From the NCBI GenBank assembly GCA_028822885.1, contig JAPKCP010000079.1, forward strand, positions 1 to 11,591: DNA of 11,591 bases, in the 5' to 3' direction. Numbering within the stretch: the stretch's first letter is position 1; every line of letters begins with the position of its first letter. The notes below the pieces were generated by a model. The model was not told the origin of the DNA, ran no database searches, and saw only the letters and a list, made by a program, of their open reading frames with translations. Positions 1 through 6,291 of the stretch are shown here, one piece after another. The translations under genes were made by a program, and so were the position numbers. This DNA is from Yoonia sp. GTDB taxonomy: Bacteria; Pseudomonadota; Alphaproteobacteria; Rhodobacterales; Rhodobacteraceae.

Positions 1-89
1 GCATGGTTGAGCATCCAGACAGCCTTGACGCAGAACGGGCTATAGCTGACGTTTCCAAATCCGGCTTGGTAGGTGATGAGATCGTACAT
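1..89 (-). CDS. Glutathione S-transferase-like protein, N-terminal fragment
   Basis: Partial gene running off the left edge; only the first 29 residues are visible. They begin MYDLITYQAGFGNVSYSPFC and continue VKAVWMLNHA. This looks like the first strand and helix of a thioredoxin-fold GST N-terminal domain, with an SPFC motif (residues 17-20) at the start of helix 1 where the glutathione-contacting residue sits. I chose the ATG at 89 because a GGAG lies 6 nt before it and the fold starts directly there. In-frame ATGs at 101 and 128 are alternatives; the one at 128 directly abuts an AGGAGG, too close for normal use. The gene is divergent from a YafY-type regulator, a common layout for a regulator and its target. 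Substrate and class cannot be told from this fragment. Confidence 0.7.
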   Translation of the reverse strand, partial: MYDLITYQAGFGNVSYSPFCVKAVWMLNH

Positions 90-130
90 GAGCTTCTCCA
101 TCTTGAGGTTGATCCCTAGGTAACGCATCC

Positions 131-151
131 TCCTGTCACTTTTTGTCAGGA
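131..151. promoter_or_regulatory. Interrupted inverted repeat, candidate operator of the divergent GST/WYL-regulator pair
   Basis: Left arm TCCTGTCA (131-138) and right arm TGTCAGGA (144-151) are an 8-nt inverted repeat matching at 7 of 8 positions around a 5-nt spacer (CTTTT). It lies in the only gap between two divergent genes, over the expected -35 region of the regulator promoter, so it could control both directions. YafY/WYL regulators often bind such sites next to their own gene. That this protein binds here is inference. Confidence 0.5.
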
Positions 152-155
152 TGTG

Positions 156-164
156 TGATATGAT
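156..164 (+). promoter_or_regulatory. Extended -10 box giving a possibly leaderless regulator mRNA
   Basis: TGATATGAT matches the extended -10 form TGnTATnAT, with one mismatch to TATAAT in the hexamer. It ends 5 nt before the regulator ATG at 170. Transcription normally starts 6-7 nt after a -10 box, so the message would begin at or within 1-2 nt of the start codon. No good Shine-Dalgarno sequence precedes that ATG, which agrees. I see no good -35 match, as expected for an extended -10 promoter. Confidence 0.35.
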
Positions 165-169
165 GGGCC

Positions 170-895
170 ATGTCCCGCACACACCGCCTGTTCCAGTTGA
201 TGCAAGCCCTGCGCAATCACAGCCCACCTGTGACGGCAGCGGTATTGGCGACGGAAACTGGCGTGTCAGAACGCACGTTGTACCGCGATATTGACGCGTT
301 ACGCGGACTAGGCGCTGTGATTGATGGCACCGCTGGCTATGGCTATGCGCTGACAGAGGACCCGTCGCTGCCACCGATGATGTTCAACGACGAAGAGATC
401 GAAGCGTTGGTTTTAGGTCTCCGTGATGTGCAGGCGATCGGTGATCCTGCGTTGGCCAAAGCAGCTGGCAACGCCCTGACAAAACTGCAAGCGCGGTTGC
501 CCAGCGCACAGGCACACCGTTTGAAACACGCTGTTTTGGCAGTAAACCGACTTTACCCACCACCCGCACCGGGCATCGATGTCGCAGTCTTACGCCGCGC
601 AACTTGGGACGAACGCACGGTGTCGTTCGGGTATGTCGACGTCAAAGGCACCGCGACCGAACGGTCAATCGACCCACTTGGCATCGTGTTCCTGCAAGAC
701 AAACATTGCGTGCTAGGCTGGTGCCATTTGCGCGATGATAGTCGGACGTTTCGACTGGACCGAATGCGCGACCTTATCGTCACCGAGAACAGCTTTCGAC
801 CACGTCGCATTCCAATGCTGAAAGAAGCACTTGCGCGGATCACGGCAGAGGTGGCGGACATGAAATCCCGGGATCAGCAAGATTCTGCGACGTGA
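170..895 (+). CDS. YafY-type HTH/WYL-domain transcriptional regulator
   Basis: A 241-residue cytoplasmic DNA-binding regulator. Residues about 5-60 form an HTH_11-type winged helix (FQLMQALRNHSPPVTAAVLA, then ETGVSERTLYRDIDALRGLG, then the GYGYAL wing). Residues about 135-205 form a WYL domain (RRATWDERTVSFGYVD, IDPLGIVFLQDKHCVLGWCH, DSRTFRLDRM). The W-Y-L triad itself is degenerate (HCVLGWC at 179-185), as is usual in the YafY group; this domain is thought to sense a ligand. Length is typical. The ATG at 170 begins the conserved helix region directly and has little Shine-Dalgarno; the -10 box just upstream suggests a leaderless start. It is divergent from a GST-like gene across an inverted repeat, so local control of that gene and autoregulation are likely. 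The inducer is unknown. Confidence 0.9.
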   Translation: MSRTHRLFQLMQALRNHSPPVTAAVLATETGVSERTLYRDIDALRGLGAVIDGTAGYGYALTEDPSLPPMMFNDEEIEALVLGLRDVQAIGDPALAKAAGNALTKLQARLPSAQAHRLKHAVLAVNRLYPPPAPGIDVAVLRRATWDERTVSFGYVDVKGTATERSIDPLGIVFLQDKHCVLGWCHLRDDSRTFRLDRMRDLIVTENSFRPRRIPMLKEALARITAEVADMKSRDQQDSAT

Positions 896-968
896 CAACA
901 ATCTAATATTGTCCCCCACCCAAACGATGTAACCTTAAAGGGTACTTTAGTGATTTGGGGCGCCGTCA

Positions 969-2210
969 ATGTTTCGACAAATGGGATATGGCTTCGCAAT
1001 TATTGGCGCAAGCGTAGGCTTACTTTCGGCGGCACCAATTGGCTTTGACCGCCCTGCCCCACAAGGTCCTGCACCGATTGTCCAAGTACAGGAAAATGGG
1101 TTCAACGCTTGGGTCGCTAGGTTTCGGGGACGCGCGCTAGCGCAAGGTATTTCTGCGCCTACCTTTGATGCCGCCTTTGCAGAGGCGCAATATCTACCGG
1201 ACAGTATTCGGCGCGACCGTAATCAAGCCGAGTTTGTGCAGCCATTGTCAGAATATATGGGCACTGCCGCCTCTGACATTCGCGTTACGAATGGGCGCAG
1301 CATGATGAACGAATATGACCTACTGCTTGACAAGATTGAGGCGACATACGGCGTGGATCGCCATATTGTCGTCGCGGTTTGGGGCATGGAGAGCAACTAT
1401 GGGCAACGGCGTGGGGACACGCCTTTAATCTCAACGCTTGCGACTTTGTCCTTTGATGGACGGCGCGGTCGGTTCTTTGAACAACAATTGATTGCTGCGT
1501 TGAAAATCCTGCAGCGCGGTGACGTTGCCCCAGAAGACATGACCGGATCATGGGCCGGGGCGATGGGCCACACCCAGTTTATCCCAACATCTTATCAGGC
1601 TTATGCAGTGGATATCACGGGCGACGGGCGGCGTGATATTTGGGCGGATGACCCATCTGATGCATTAGCCTCAACCGCTGCGTATCTAAGCCGGTTTGGC
1701 TGGCAAAAAGGGCACCCTTGGGGCGTCGAAGTGCGTCTGCCAAATGGATTTGATTATCGTAAGTCAGGCCGAAGTATTACACAATCGCCCGCTGATTGGG
1801 GGCTACTTGGCGTGCGCGGGACCGACGGCACTGCCGTTCCAAACTACGGGACTGCATCGCTCATTACGCCGACAGGTGCCCAAGGCCCTGCGTTTCTGGT
1901 GTTCAAAAACTACGATGTAATATCGCGGTATAACAACGCCCAAGCTTACATCATTGGAGTCGGGCATCTGGGGGATCGCATTCAGGGAATGGCGCCATTG
2001 CAGGTCGCTTGGCCCGAAGGAGAGCGATCCTTGAAACGTGCAGAGCGGCTTGAATTGCAACAACTCCTGACGGATGCGGGGTTTAGCACAGGCGGCGTTG
2101 ACGGGGCGATTGGACCTATGTCGCGTCGGGCAATCCTTGCCTATCAACAGGCACAGGGAATTGCGGTAGATGGATACGCATCCTTCGGGCTTTTGCAGCG
2201 CTTACGCTAA
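969..2210 (+). CDS. Lytic murein transglycosylase, MltB-type (SLT_2) with C-terminal peptidoglycan-binding domain
   Basis: A 413-residue periplasmic enzyme that cleaves the MurNAc-GlcNAc bond of peptidoglycan, leaving 1,6-anhydro-MurNAc ends. The N terminus (about 1-22) is a short hydrophobic signal peptide without a lipobox Cys, so the protein is probably soluble rather than a lipoprotein like E. coli MltB. The SLT_2 domain spans about 43-345. It carries the catalytic Glu in VWGMESNYG (E141), then GAMGHTQFIPTSYQAYAVD (about 197-215) and the conserved ALASTAAYLSRFGW (232-245). Residues about 358-411 are a PG_binding_1 domain (LQQLLTDAGFSTGGVDGAIG, then RRAILAYQQAQG). No strong Shine-Dalgarno precedes the start; an ATG at codon 5 is possible. 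Its stop overlaps by 9 nt the end of the convergent methyltransferase gene. The 73-nt gap upstream has only a weak ACAAT/ATTGT repeat just after the regulator stop. Confidence 0.93.
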   Translation: MFRQMGYGFAIIGASVGLLSAAPIGFDRPAPQGPAPIVQVQENGFNAWVARFRGRALAQGISAPTFDAAFAEAQYLPDSIRRDRNQAEFVQPLSEYMGTAASDIRVTNGRSMMNEYDLLLDKIEATYGVDRHIVVAVWGMESNYGQRRGDTPLISTLATLSFDGRRGRFFEQQLIAALKILQRGDVAPEDMTGSWAGAMGHTQFIPTSYQAYAVDITGDGRRDIWADDPSDALASTAAYLSRFGWQKGHPWGVEVRLPNGFDYRKSGRSITQSPADWGLLGVRGTDGTAVPNYGTASLITPTGAQGPAFLVFKNYDVISRYNNAQAYIIGVGHLGDRIQGMAPLQVAWPEGERSLKRAERLELQQLLTDAGFSTGGVDGAIGPMSRRAILAYQQAQGIAVDGYASFGLLQRLR

Positions 2211-3071
2211 GATCTTTTGCAGCTTCACCATCAAGTAAGTGTTGTTCGCTGAGAAATGCGCTGCTGTCCGGGTTTTCTGATTCAAACGTTGATCTAACCG
2301 GGCGCGCTTGCGCGGCGATATCACACGGCGGATCACCCATTGGATGAGGGACCGGGTCTTAGGACGTTGATCGGCGAGTTGCGCATCAACGCGGCCCATC
2401 CCATAGCCCACGACGTTGAACATACCCTGTTCGACATCAATTGAGGGGGCCACGCTTTGTGTAATGTCTTCTTCAAACATTTTCTCCACTGGTTGGGTAG
2501 CCAGAAAGTCCCTAAATTTTTGAATCGGATGGCCACCGCCAACTGTTGCCTGCACGCTGTCAGGCGCAAAACCTTCGCTGCGAAAGCAATCAGCGATTAG
2601 GATATGACCACTGGATTTCAGCAAAGGCAGACATTTTGAAATACCCTGATCAAGTGGGATGTACTGAAAGCTCTCTGAAAATAGGCACAGATCGAAGGGG
2701 CCAGTCAGGTCAGCATCCTCAAACATCGCCTCGTGTACGCGGGCCTCTGGCGCATTTGCCCGGCACCGTTCAGCAAGGAATGCGCTCGGCACAACAATCT
2801 CAACCTGATGACCAAGGGCGATCAGCTTTTTCGCGGTCTCTCCCGCACCACCGCCGATATCAAGAATGCGCAGCGGGCAGTCAGGCAGAAGTTTGAAGAG
2901 TGTCGCGGTGTAGGCTTCTTGTGCCGGACCAACATTGCCTGCGCAAATATCAAGCCCCTCCCACATGCCATAATGCAGGTTTTCTTTGCCCGTCAGCCAA
3001 CGTGAAAACGTTAGGCCAATATCAAGACCCACAGACCGGCTATCAAACTTTGTTTTCCCCATGGAAAACAT
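2202..3071 (-). CDS. Class I SAM-dependent methyltransferase, substrate unknown
   Basis: A 289-residue protein with a Rossmann-type methyltransferase fold. Motif I is RILDIGGGAGE (68-78), the SAM-binding glycine loop. FDLCLFSESFQYIP (126-139) fits motif IV, and the region around GHILIADCFR (155-164) fits the following strand. Upstream, GLDIGLTFSRWLTGKENLHY then GMW (15-37) resembles the N-terminal cap of small-molecule or lipid methyltransferases. Oddity: the acidic residue that usually ends strand 2 and binds the SAM ribose is not at its usual place (EIVVPS, 91-96, where V-D-P-S is common). The basic tail (about 240-270) may contact membrane or nucleic acid. It is the last gene of the minus-strand run, 44 nt after rppH. 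Two starts are possible, at 3071 and 3062, neither with a clear Shine-Dalgarno. The substrate cannot be inferred. Confidence 0.85.
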   Translation of the reverse strand: MFSMGKTKFDSRSVGLDIGLTFSRWLTGKENLHYGMWEGLDICAGNVGPAQEAYTATLFKLLPDCPLRILDIGGGAGETAKKLIALGHQVEIVVPSAFLAERCRANAPEARVHEAMFEDADLTGPFDLCLFSESFQYIPLDQGISKCLPLLKSSGHILIADCFRSEGFAPDSVQATVGGGHPIQKFRDFLATQPVEKMFEEDITQSVAPSIDVEQGMFNVVGYGMGRVDAQLADQRPKTRSLIQWVIRRVISPRKRARLDQRLNQKTRTAAHFSANNTYLMVKLQKILA

Positions 3072-3115
3072 ATTAGATGGCCCAGCCCAAAGGGAAACCT
3101 ATTTTTGACGCAAAA

Positions 3116-3619
3116 TCAAAGTTTTGGGGCAAATTCAGCAAGGACTTTTTCATAAACCTCACGTTTGAATGGCACAATGTTCGCGACAAGCTGTTCTTTG
3201 GGCATCCATTTCCATTCCGAAAACTCAGGATGCTCTGTCGCGATATCGATTTCGGCGTCAGTGCCGTGGAAACGCATCAAGAACCATTTTTGCTCTTGGC
3301 CACGATACTTGCCCTTCCAGATATTGGGGACAATCGCGTGGGGCAGATCATATGGAATAAGACCAGCACTTTCAGCTTCAACGGTGATCGACTTATCGGT
3401 TACACCAGTTTCTTCCCATAGCTCGCGAATGGCCGCATCTCGCGTTGTCTCGCCCTTATCCACCCCACCTTGGGGCATCTGCCAAGCGTCCTGATCCCGG
3501 TCTAACCGTTGACCAACAAAAATGTGGCCGCGCGGATTGGCAAGCATGATACCCACACAGGGGCGATAGGGAAGTTGGGCGATTTGGTCGGGTGTCATAA
3601 ATAGGCCTTGGTGTTTCAT
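3116..3619 (-). CDS. rppH: RNA pyrophosphohydrolase (Nudix)
   Basis: A 167-residue cytoplasmic Nudix hydrolase. RppH converts 5'-triphosphate RNA to monophosphate, which opens transcripts to RNase E decay; members were earlier named dinucleoside polyphosphate hydrolases. The opening YRPCVGIMLANPRGHIFVGQ (18-37) and the WQMPQGGVDKGE stretch are typical of RppH. The Nudix box is complete: G51-x5-E57-x7-R65-E66-L-x-E69-E70-x-G72-V. KGKYRGQEQKWFLMRF (102-117) is the family's second signature. The ATG at 3619 has AAGGA 9 nt upstream. An ATG at codon 8 (3598), where many homologues start (MTPDQIAQLPYRP), also has AAGG 7 nt before it, so the true start is undecided. It lies 51 nt after the YkuD gene on the same strand and is probably cotranscribed with it. 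Confidence 0.93.
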   Translation of the reverse strand: MKHQGLFMTPDQIAQLPYRPCVGIMLANPRGHIFVGQRLDRDQDAWQMPQGGVDKGETTRDAAIRELWEETGVTDKSITVEAESAGLIPYDLPHAIVPNIWKGKYRGQEQKWFLMRFHGTDAEIDIATEHPEFSEWKWMPKEQLVANIVPFKREVYEKVLAEFAPKL

Positions 3620-3670
3620 ATCTCAAATTCCTTGTCCGTTTGGACTGGAATATGGGTCAAGGTCCAGTGG

Positions 3671-4165
3671 TTATGCGATAACAAGCCGCGTTTTAGGGCG
3701 AATTCGGGGTGCAATCCAACGTAAATGGTCACGGCGGAAGGCAACACAGCCAGCAGTGGGCCGCCCAGCGCCCCGCCATTGATGAATAAAAATCGCAGAG
3801 CCACGGCCTTTGACCGCATAGGGCCAATTCCAATCAGTAATAAGGATTAGATCATACATCGGATCAGCGCGGCGCAGGTTTTCATGGCTGTACGGATATG
3901 GCGCGCGCACCATCATGTTGTAATCGATGTGACGCACATCATCAGACCAAAGATCACCGGGCCCAATCGGCAGCGCCCAATCCGCAGGTTTTGCCATACG
4001 ATCAGCCCTATACAGCATACCAACAATGCGGTGCACGCCGCGCGGCGTCGCCATGTCGCCCTCAGCCTTACGGTTCGTCAGACCACCGCGCCCAATCGTG
4101 CGCGGAAACCGTCGCCCAAAGAACCGCACCCCGGTTGGCGTCACAACAAGATCAGTAGTTTTCAC
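3671..4165 (-). CDS. Small L,D-transpeptidase-like protein (YkuD domain), no signal peptide
   Basis: I start this 164-residue protein at the GTG at 4165, preceded by GGAG at 8 nt. The open frame reaches an ATG at 4288, but that extension overlaps the end of ribA and looks noncoding. Family signatures: EGDMATPRGVHRI (35-47), the conserved His in IFIHQWRG (H128) and the catalytic Cys in PTAGCVAFRRDHL (C140), the HxnGC pattern of YkuD enzymes. YkuD enzymes make 3-3 cross-links in peptidoglycan or attach proteins to it, in the periplasm. Oddity: neither start yields a hydrophobic signal peptide or a binding domain such as LysM; the protein is one bare catalytic domain, as I recall for other short alphaproteobacterial members. 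Export and true substrate are therefore open. It lies 55 nt after ribA on the same strand. Confidence 0.85.
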   Translation of the reverse strand: MKTTDLVVTPTGVRFFGRRFPRTIGRGGLTNRKAEGDMATPRGVHRIVGMLYRADRMAKPADWALPIGPGDLWSDDVRHIDYNMMVRAPYPYSHENLRRADPMYDLILITDWNWPYAVKGRGSAIFIHQWRGAGRPTAGCVAFRRDHLRWIAPRIRPKTRLVIA

Positions 4166-4220
4166 GCGCGGGGCTCCATCTTCATTTCGCCGAAACAACT
4201 CCCGCCGGAGGCTCCAAACC

Positions 4221-5306
4221 TCACAACATATGCCCAGACTTCGCGGCTTTGGTCGCGAGATAGGCCTCATTGAACTTGTTTCCCCCAACCTTCAGCGCGA
4301 CACGCTCAGTGACGCTCACACCTGCTCGCTCCATCCGTGCAATCTTGGCAGGATTATTCGTCAGCAACCTGACAGCACCGAACCCCATCTGCTTCAATAT
4401 TTCAGCCCCGATTCGAAAATCACGTTCATCGTCCTCGAACCCCAACCGATGATTGGCTTCTACCGTATCAAAACCTTGGTCTTGCAAGGAATAGGCCCGC
4501 ATCTTGTTGGCCAGCCCAATTCCACGCCCTTCTTGGTTGAGGTAAAGCAACACGCCATTCCCTTCCGCACCCATCGCGGCCATTGCGCCGTGCAGTTGCG
4601 GCCCACAATCACATTTCAGCGATCCCAATAAGTCGCCCGTAAAACATGCCGAATGCAGCCGCGCGAGCACAGGTTTGGACCGATCTGGCTTACCAATCTC
4701 GACAGCGTAGTGTTCTTCTGCGCCGTCATCGGGGCGGAAGATATGCAAACGACCTGCCTCTGATACTACCAGTGGTAATCGCGCCGCGATGATCTGTTTG
4801 AGCGGGGACAGGCGCGTGTCCATGATTGCGTCAGCAGGGACGGTTGTCAGATCGTGGGCCTGCGCAAAACCTTCCACAACAGGCAAACAAACAGCGGCGG
4901 GTAACAAACGCGCCGCTTTCATAAGAACAATCGCCGCGCGGTGCGCATCAGCAGGTCCATCGCGTTGCGTTACAAAGGGACCTTTCATCGGCGCGCGCAT
5001 ATCATCGGCAGGATCAGCAATCGCTTGCACCCACGCGAGACCCGCATCCAAAGGCAGGACAACCCGCGCAATGTCACCATCATAGGCGCGTGCCTTCAGC
5101 GTCGCGGCCCTGCGCCCAGTCACTGCGATCACCGGTGCCCCGTCCAACGCGCCCAATTCTTTCAGCCGCACAGCGTCCAAAGTCTCAGCCGACAGCACCA
5201 AAAGCGGGTGCAATGCCTCTGCTCCAGTCACGACAACAGGCACGCCCATCCGCAAATCAGCCCGCGCCCGCGCCAGTCGTTCTGTAATATCTGGTGCGAA
5301 AGCCAC
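4221..5306 (-). CDS. ribA: GTP cyclohydrolase II with a degenerate RibB-like N-terminal domain
   Basis: A 361-residue protein starting at GTG (5306), with AAGGGG 8 nt upstream and an in-frame stop just before it. It catalyses the first committed step of riboflavin synthesis: GTP to the 2,5-diamino-pyrimidinone ribosyl phosphate, with loss of formate and pyrophosphate. The catalytic domain is about 185-350. The zinc cysteines are C221, C232 and C234 (CFTGDLLGSLKCDC); NQEGRGIGLANK (257-268) binds the phosphate; AYSLQDQGFDT (271-281) holds the Tyr matching E. coli Tyr105; DDERDF (292-297) holds the Asp/Arg pair; RLLTNNPAKI (313-322) follows. The first 170 residues align by eye with DHBP synthase (RibB) but lack its acidic catalytic motif and His, so that half looks inactive. 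No FMN-riboswitch-like leader is visible. It is first in the minus-strand run with the YkuD gene, rppH and the methyltransferase. Confidence 0.93.
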   Translation of the reverse strand: MAFAPDITERLARARADLRMGVPVVVTGAEALHPLLVLSAETLDAVRLKELGALDGAPVIAVTGRRAATLKARAYDGDIARVVLPLDAGLAWVQAIADPADDMRAPMKGPFVTQRDGPADAHRAAIVLMKAARLLPAAVCLPVVEGFAQAHDLTTVPADAIMDTRLSPLKQIIAARLPLVVSEAGRLHIFRPDDGAEEHYAVEIGKPDRSKPVLARLHSACFTGDLLGSLKCDCGPQLHGAMAAMGAEGNGVLLYLNQEGRGIGLANKMRAYSLQDQGFDTVEANHRLGFEDDERDFRIGAEILKQMGFGAVRLLTNNPAKIARMERAGVSVTERVALKVGGNKFNEAYLATKAAKSGHML

Positions 5307-5323
5307 GTCTATTTCCCCTTCAT

Positions 5324-5364
5324 ATGTTTCAGCAGATACCCGGTTTGAGGCGAAAGTGAAACAT
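5324..5364. repeat. Perfect 8-nt inverted repeat in the ribA / response-regulator divergent gap
   Basis: ATGTTTCA (5324-5331) and TGAAACAT (5357-5364) match perfectly around a 25-nt spacer. The pair lies 18 nt upstream of the ribA GTG, in the 158-nt gap between ribA and the response regulator gene. It could be a two-site operator or a loose hairpin in the ribA 5' leader. The rest of the gap (5365-5464) shows no convincing promoter or second gene. Confidence 0.35.
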
Positions 5365-5464
5365 TGTGTCCATCAAATCACACGTACCTGTGAGGCGCAC
5401 GCCCTCGTTCTTGATTGCACCTGCATTTGCCCTCACTTCTATAGCAGCAGCGAAGGATACCCCG

Positions 5465-6151
5465 ATGGCCCAACTTAAGAAGATTCTACTGGTTGACGAT
5501 GATGATGACCTGCGCGAGGCGCTTGGTGAACAACTTATCATGACCGAAGATTTTGATGTGTTTGAGGCCGATGACGGTGCCAGCGCAATGGTGAGAGCCA
5601 AAGAAGGCATCTACGATCTGGTGATTCTTGATGTTGGCCTCCCCGATACCGATGGCCGTGAACTTTGCCGCCTGATGCGCAAGCAGGGTGTAAAGTGTCC
5701 AATTGTGATGCTGACCGCCCAAGACAGCGATGCCGACACAATCTACGGCCTTGACGCTGGTGCAAATGATTACGTCTCAAAGCCGTTCAAGTTCCCCGTT
5801 CTTTTGGCCCGTATTCGGTCCCAATTGCGCACCCATGAACAATCCGAAGACGCCATCTTTCAGCTTGGACCGTATACGTTCAAGCCCTCCCAAAAGATGC
5901 TGATCACTGAGGATGACAAAAAGGTTCGCCTGACTGAAAAAGAAACCAACATACTCAAATTCCTCTACCGCGCCACAGAGGGCGTTGTCGCCCGCGATGT
6001 GCTGCTGCACGAGGTTTGGGGCTACAATGCTGGCGTGACCACCCATACGTTGGAAACCCACATCTACCGCCTGCGTCAAAAAATAGAAGCTGATCCGTCA
6101 AACGCACGGCTGCTGGTTACTGAATCCGGCGGTTACCGACTGGTCGCATAA
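5465..6151 (+). CDS. OmpR/PhoB-family response regulator (orphan)
   Basis: A 228-residue two-component DNA-binding response regulator. The receiver domain (about 5-122) has the acidic pocket KILLVDDDDD (6-15), the phosphoacceptor D56 in LVILDVGLPD, T84 and K106 (DYVSKPF). The C-terminal winged helix (about 130-227) shows RLTEKETNILKFLYR (155-169), VVARDVLLHEVWGY (174-187) and THTLETHIYRLRQKIE (193-208). I start at the ATG at 5465, with AAGGA 7 nt upstream, rather than 5366, because the receiver fold begins there and the 33 extra residues look unrelated. No sensor kinase gene adjoins it, so the partner is unknown. The sequence resembles the CenR/OtpR-type envelope regulators of alphaproteobacteria, but that is from memory and not certain. 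A strong intrinsic terminator follows. Confidence 0.92.
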   Translation: MAQLKKILLVDDDDDLREALGEQLIMTEDFDVFEADDGASAMVRAKEGIYDLVILDVGLPDTDGRELCRLMRKQGVKCPIVMLTAQDSDADTIYGLDAGANDYVSKPFKFPVLLARIRSQLRTHEQSEDAIFQLGPYTFKPSQKMLITEDDKKVRLTEKETNILKFLYRATEGVVARDVLLHEVWGYNAGVTTHTLETHIYRLRQKIEADPSNARLLVTESGGYRLVA

Positions 6152-6173
6152 TTTCACAATCCTCCCTGTGAAA
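6152..6173. repeat. 7-bp inverted repeat directly after the response-regulator stop
   Basis: TTTCACA (6152-6158) and TGTGAAA (6167-6173) are perfect arms with an 8-nt loop, beginning on the base after the stop codon and 3 nt before the terminator stem. The word TGTGAAA occurs again at 6234-6240 in the rhodanese upstream region. It may be a 3'-end hairpin that stabilises the message, or a protein-binding site. Confidence 0.4.
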
Positions 6174-6176
6174 ATT

Positions 6177-6203
6177 GCCCGGGCCAATGGTCCGGGCATT
6201 TTT
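6177..6203 (+). terminator. Intrinsic terminator of the response-regulator gene
   Basis: GCCCGGGCC (6177-6185), loop AAT, GGTCCGGGC (6189-6197): a 9-bp stem with one G-U pair, followed by ATTTTT (6198-6203). The gene's stop is 25 nt upstream. The other side of the stem carries AAAATT, so weak termination of minus-strand transcripts is also possible. Confidence 0.88.
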
Positions 6204-6291
6204 ACGAAAACGAAGAGTGACACGTTCATCCGGTGTGAAATTACTTTAAATACATCAACAATTTGTCATGCCACAAAAGAAAGTCACCAAC

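Noticed and set aside
897..911. ACAAT/ATTGT repeat after the WYL regulator as a terminator
   Set aside because: The stem is only 5 AT-rich base pairs with no T run, too weak to call a terminator.
3616..3819. Minus-strand 67-codon frame at the end of the YkuD gene
   Set aside because: It overlaps the YkuD catalytic His/Cys region in another frame and resembles nothing; it is a shadow.
5311..5325. Five-codon frame (MKGK) on the minus strand over the ribA Shine-Dalgarno
   Set aside because: It is too short to tell from chance and has no ribosome binding site of its own.
5307..5365. FMN riboswitch upstream of ribA
   Set aside because: The leader is too short and lacks the conserved AGGG and multi-stem pattern of the FMN aptamer.
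5329..5464. N-terminal extension of the response regulator from the ATG at 5366, and a minus-strand frame in the same stretch
   Set aside because: The receiver domain starts at the ATG at 5465, which has a good ribosome binding site. Neither the extension nor the opposite frame resembles a protein.
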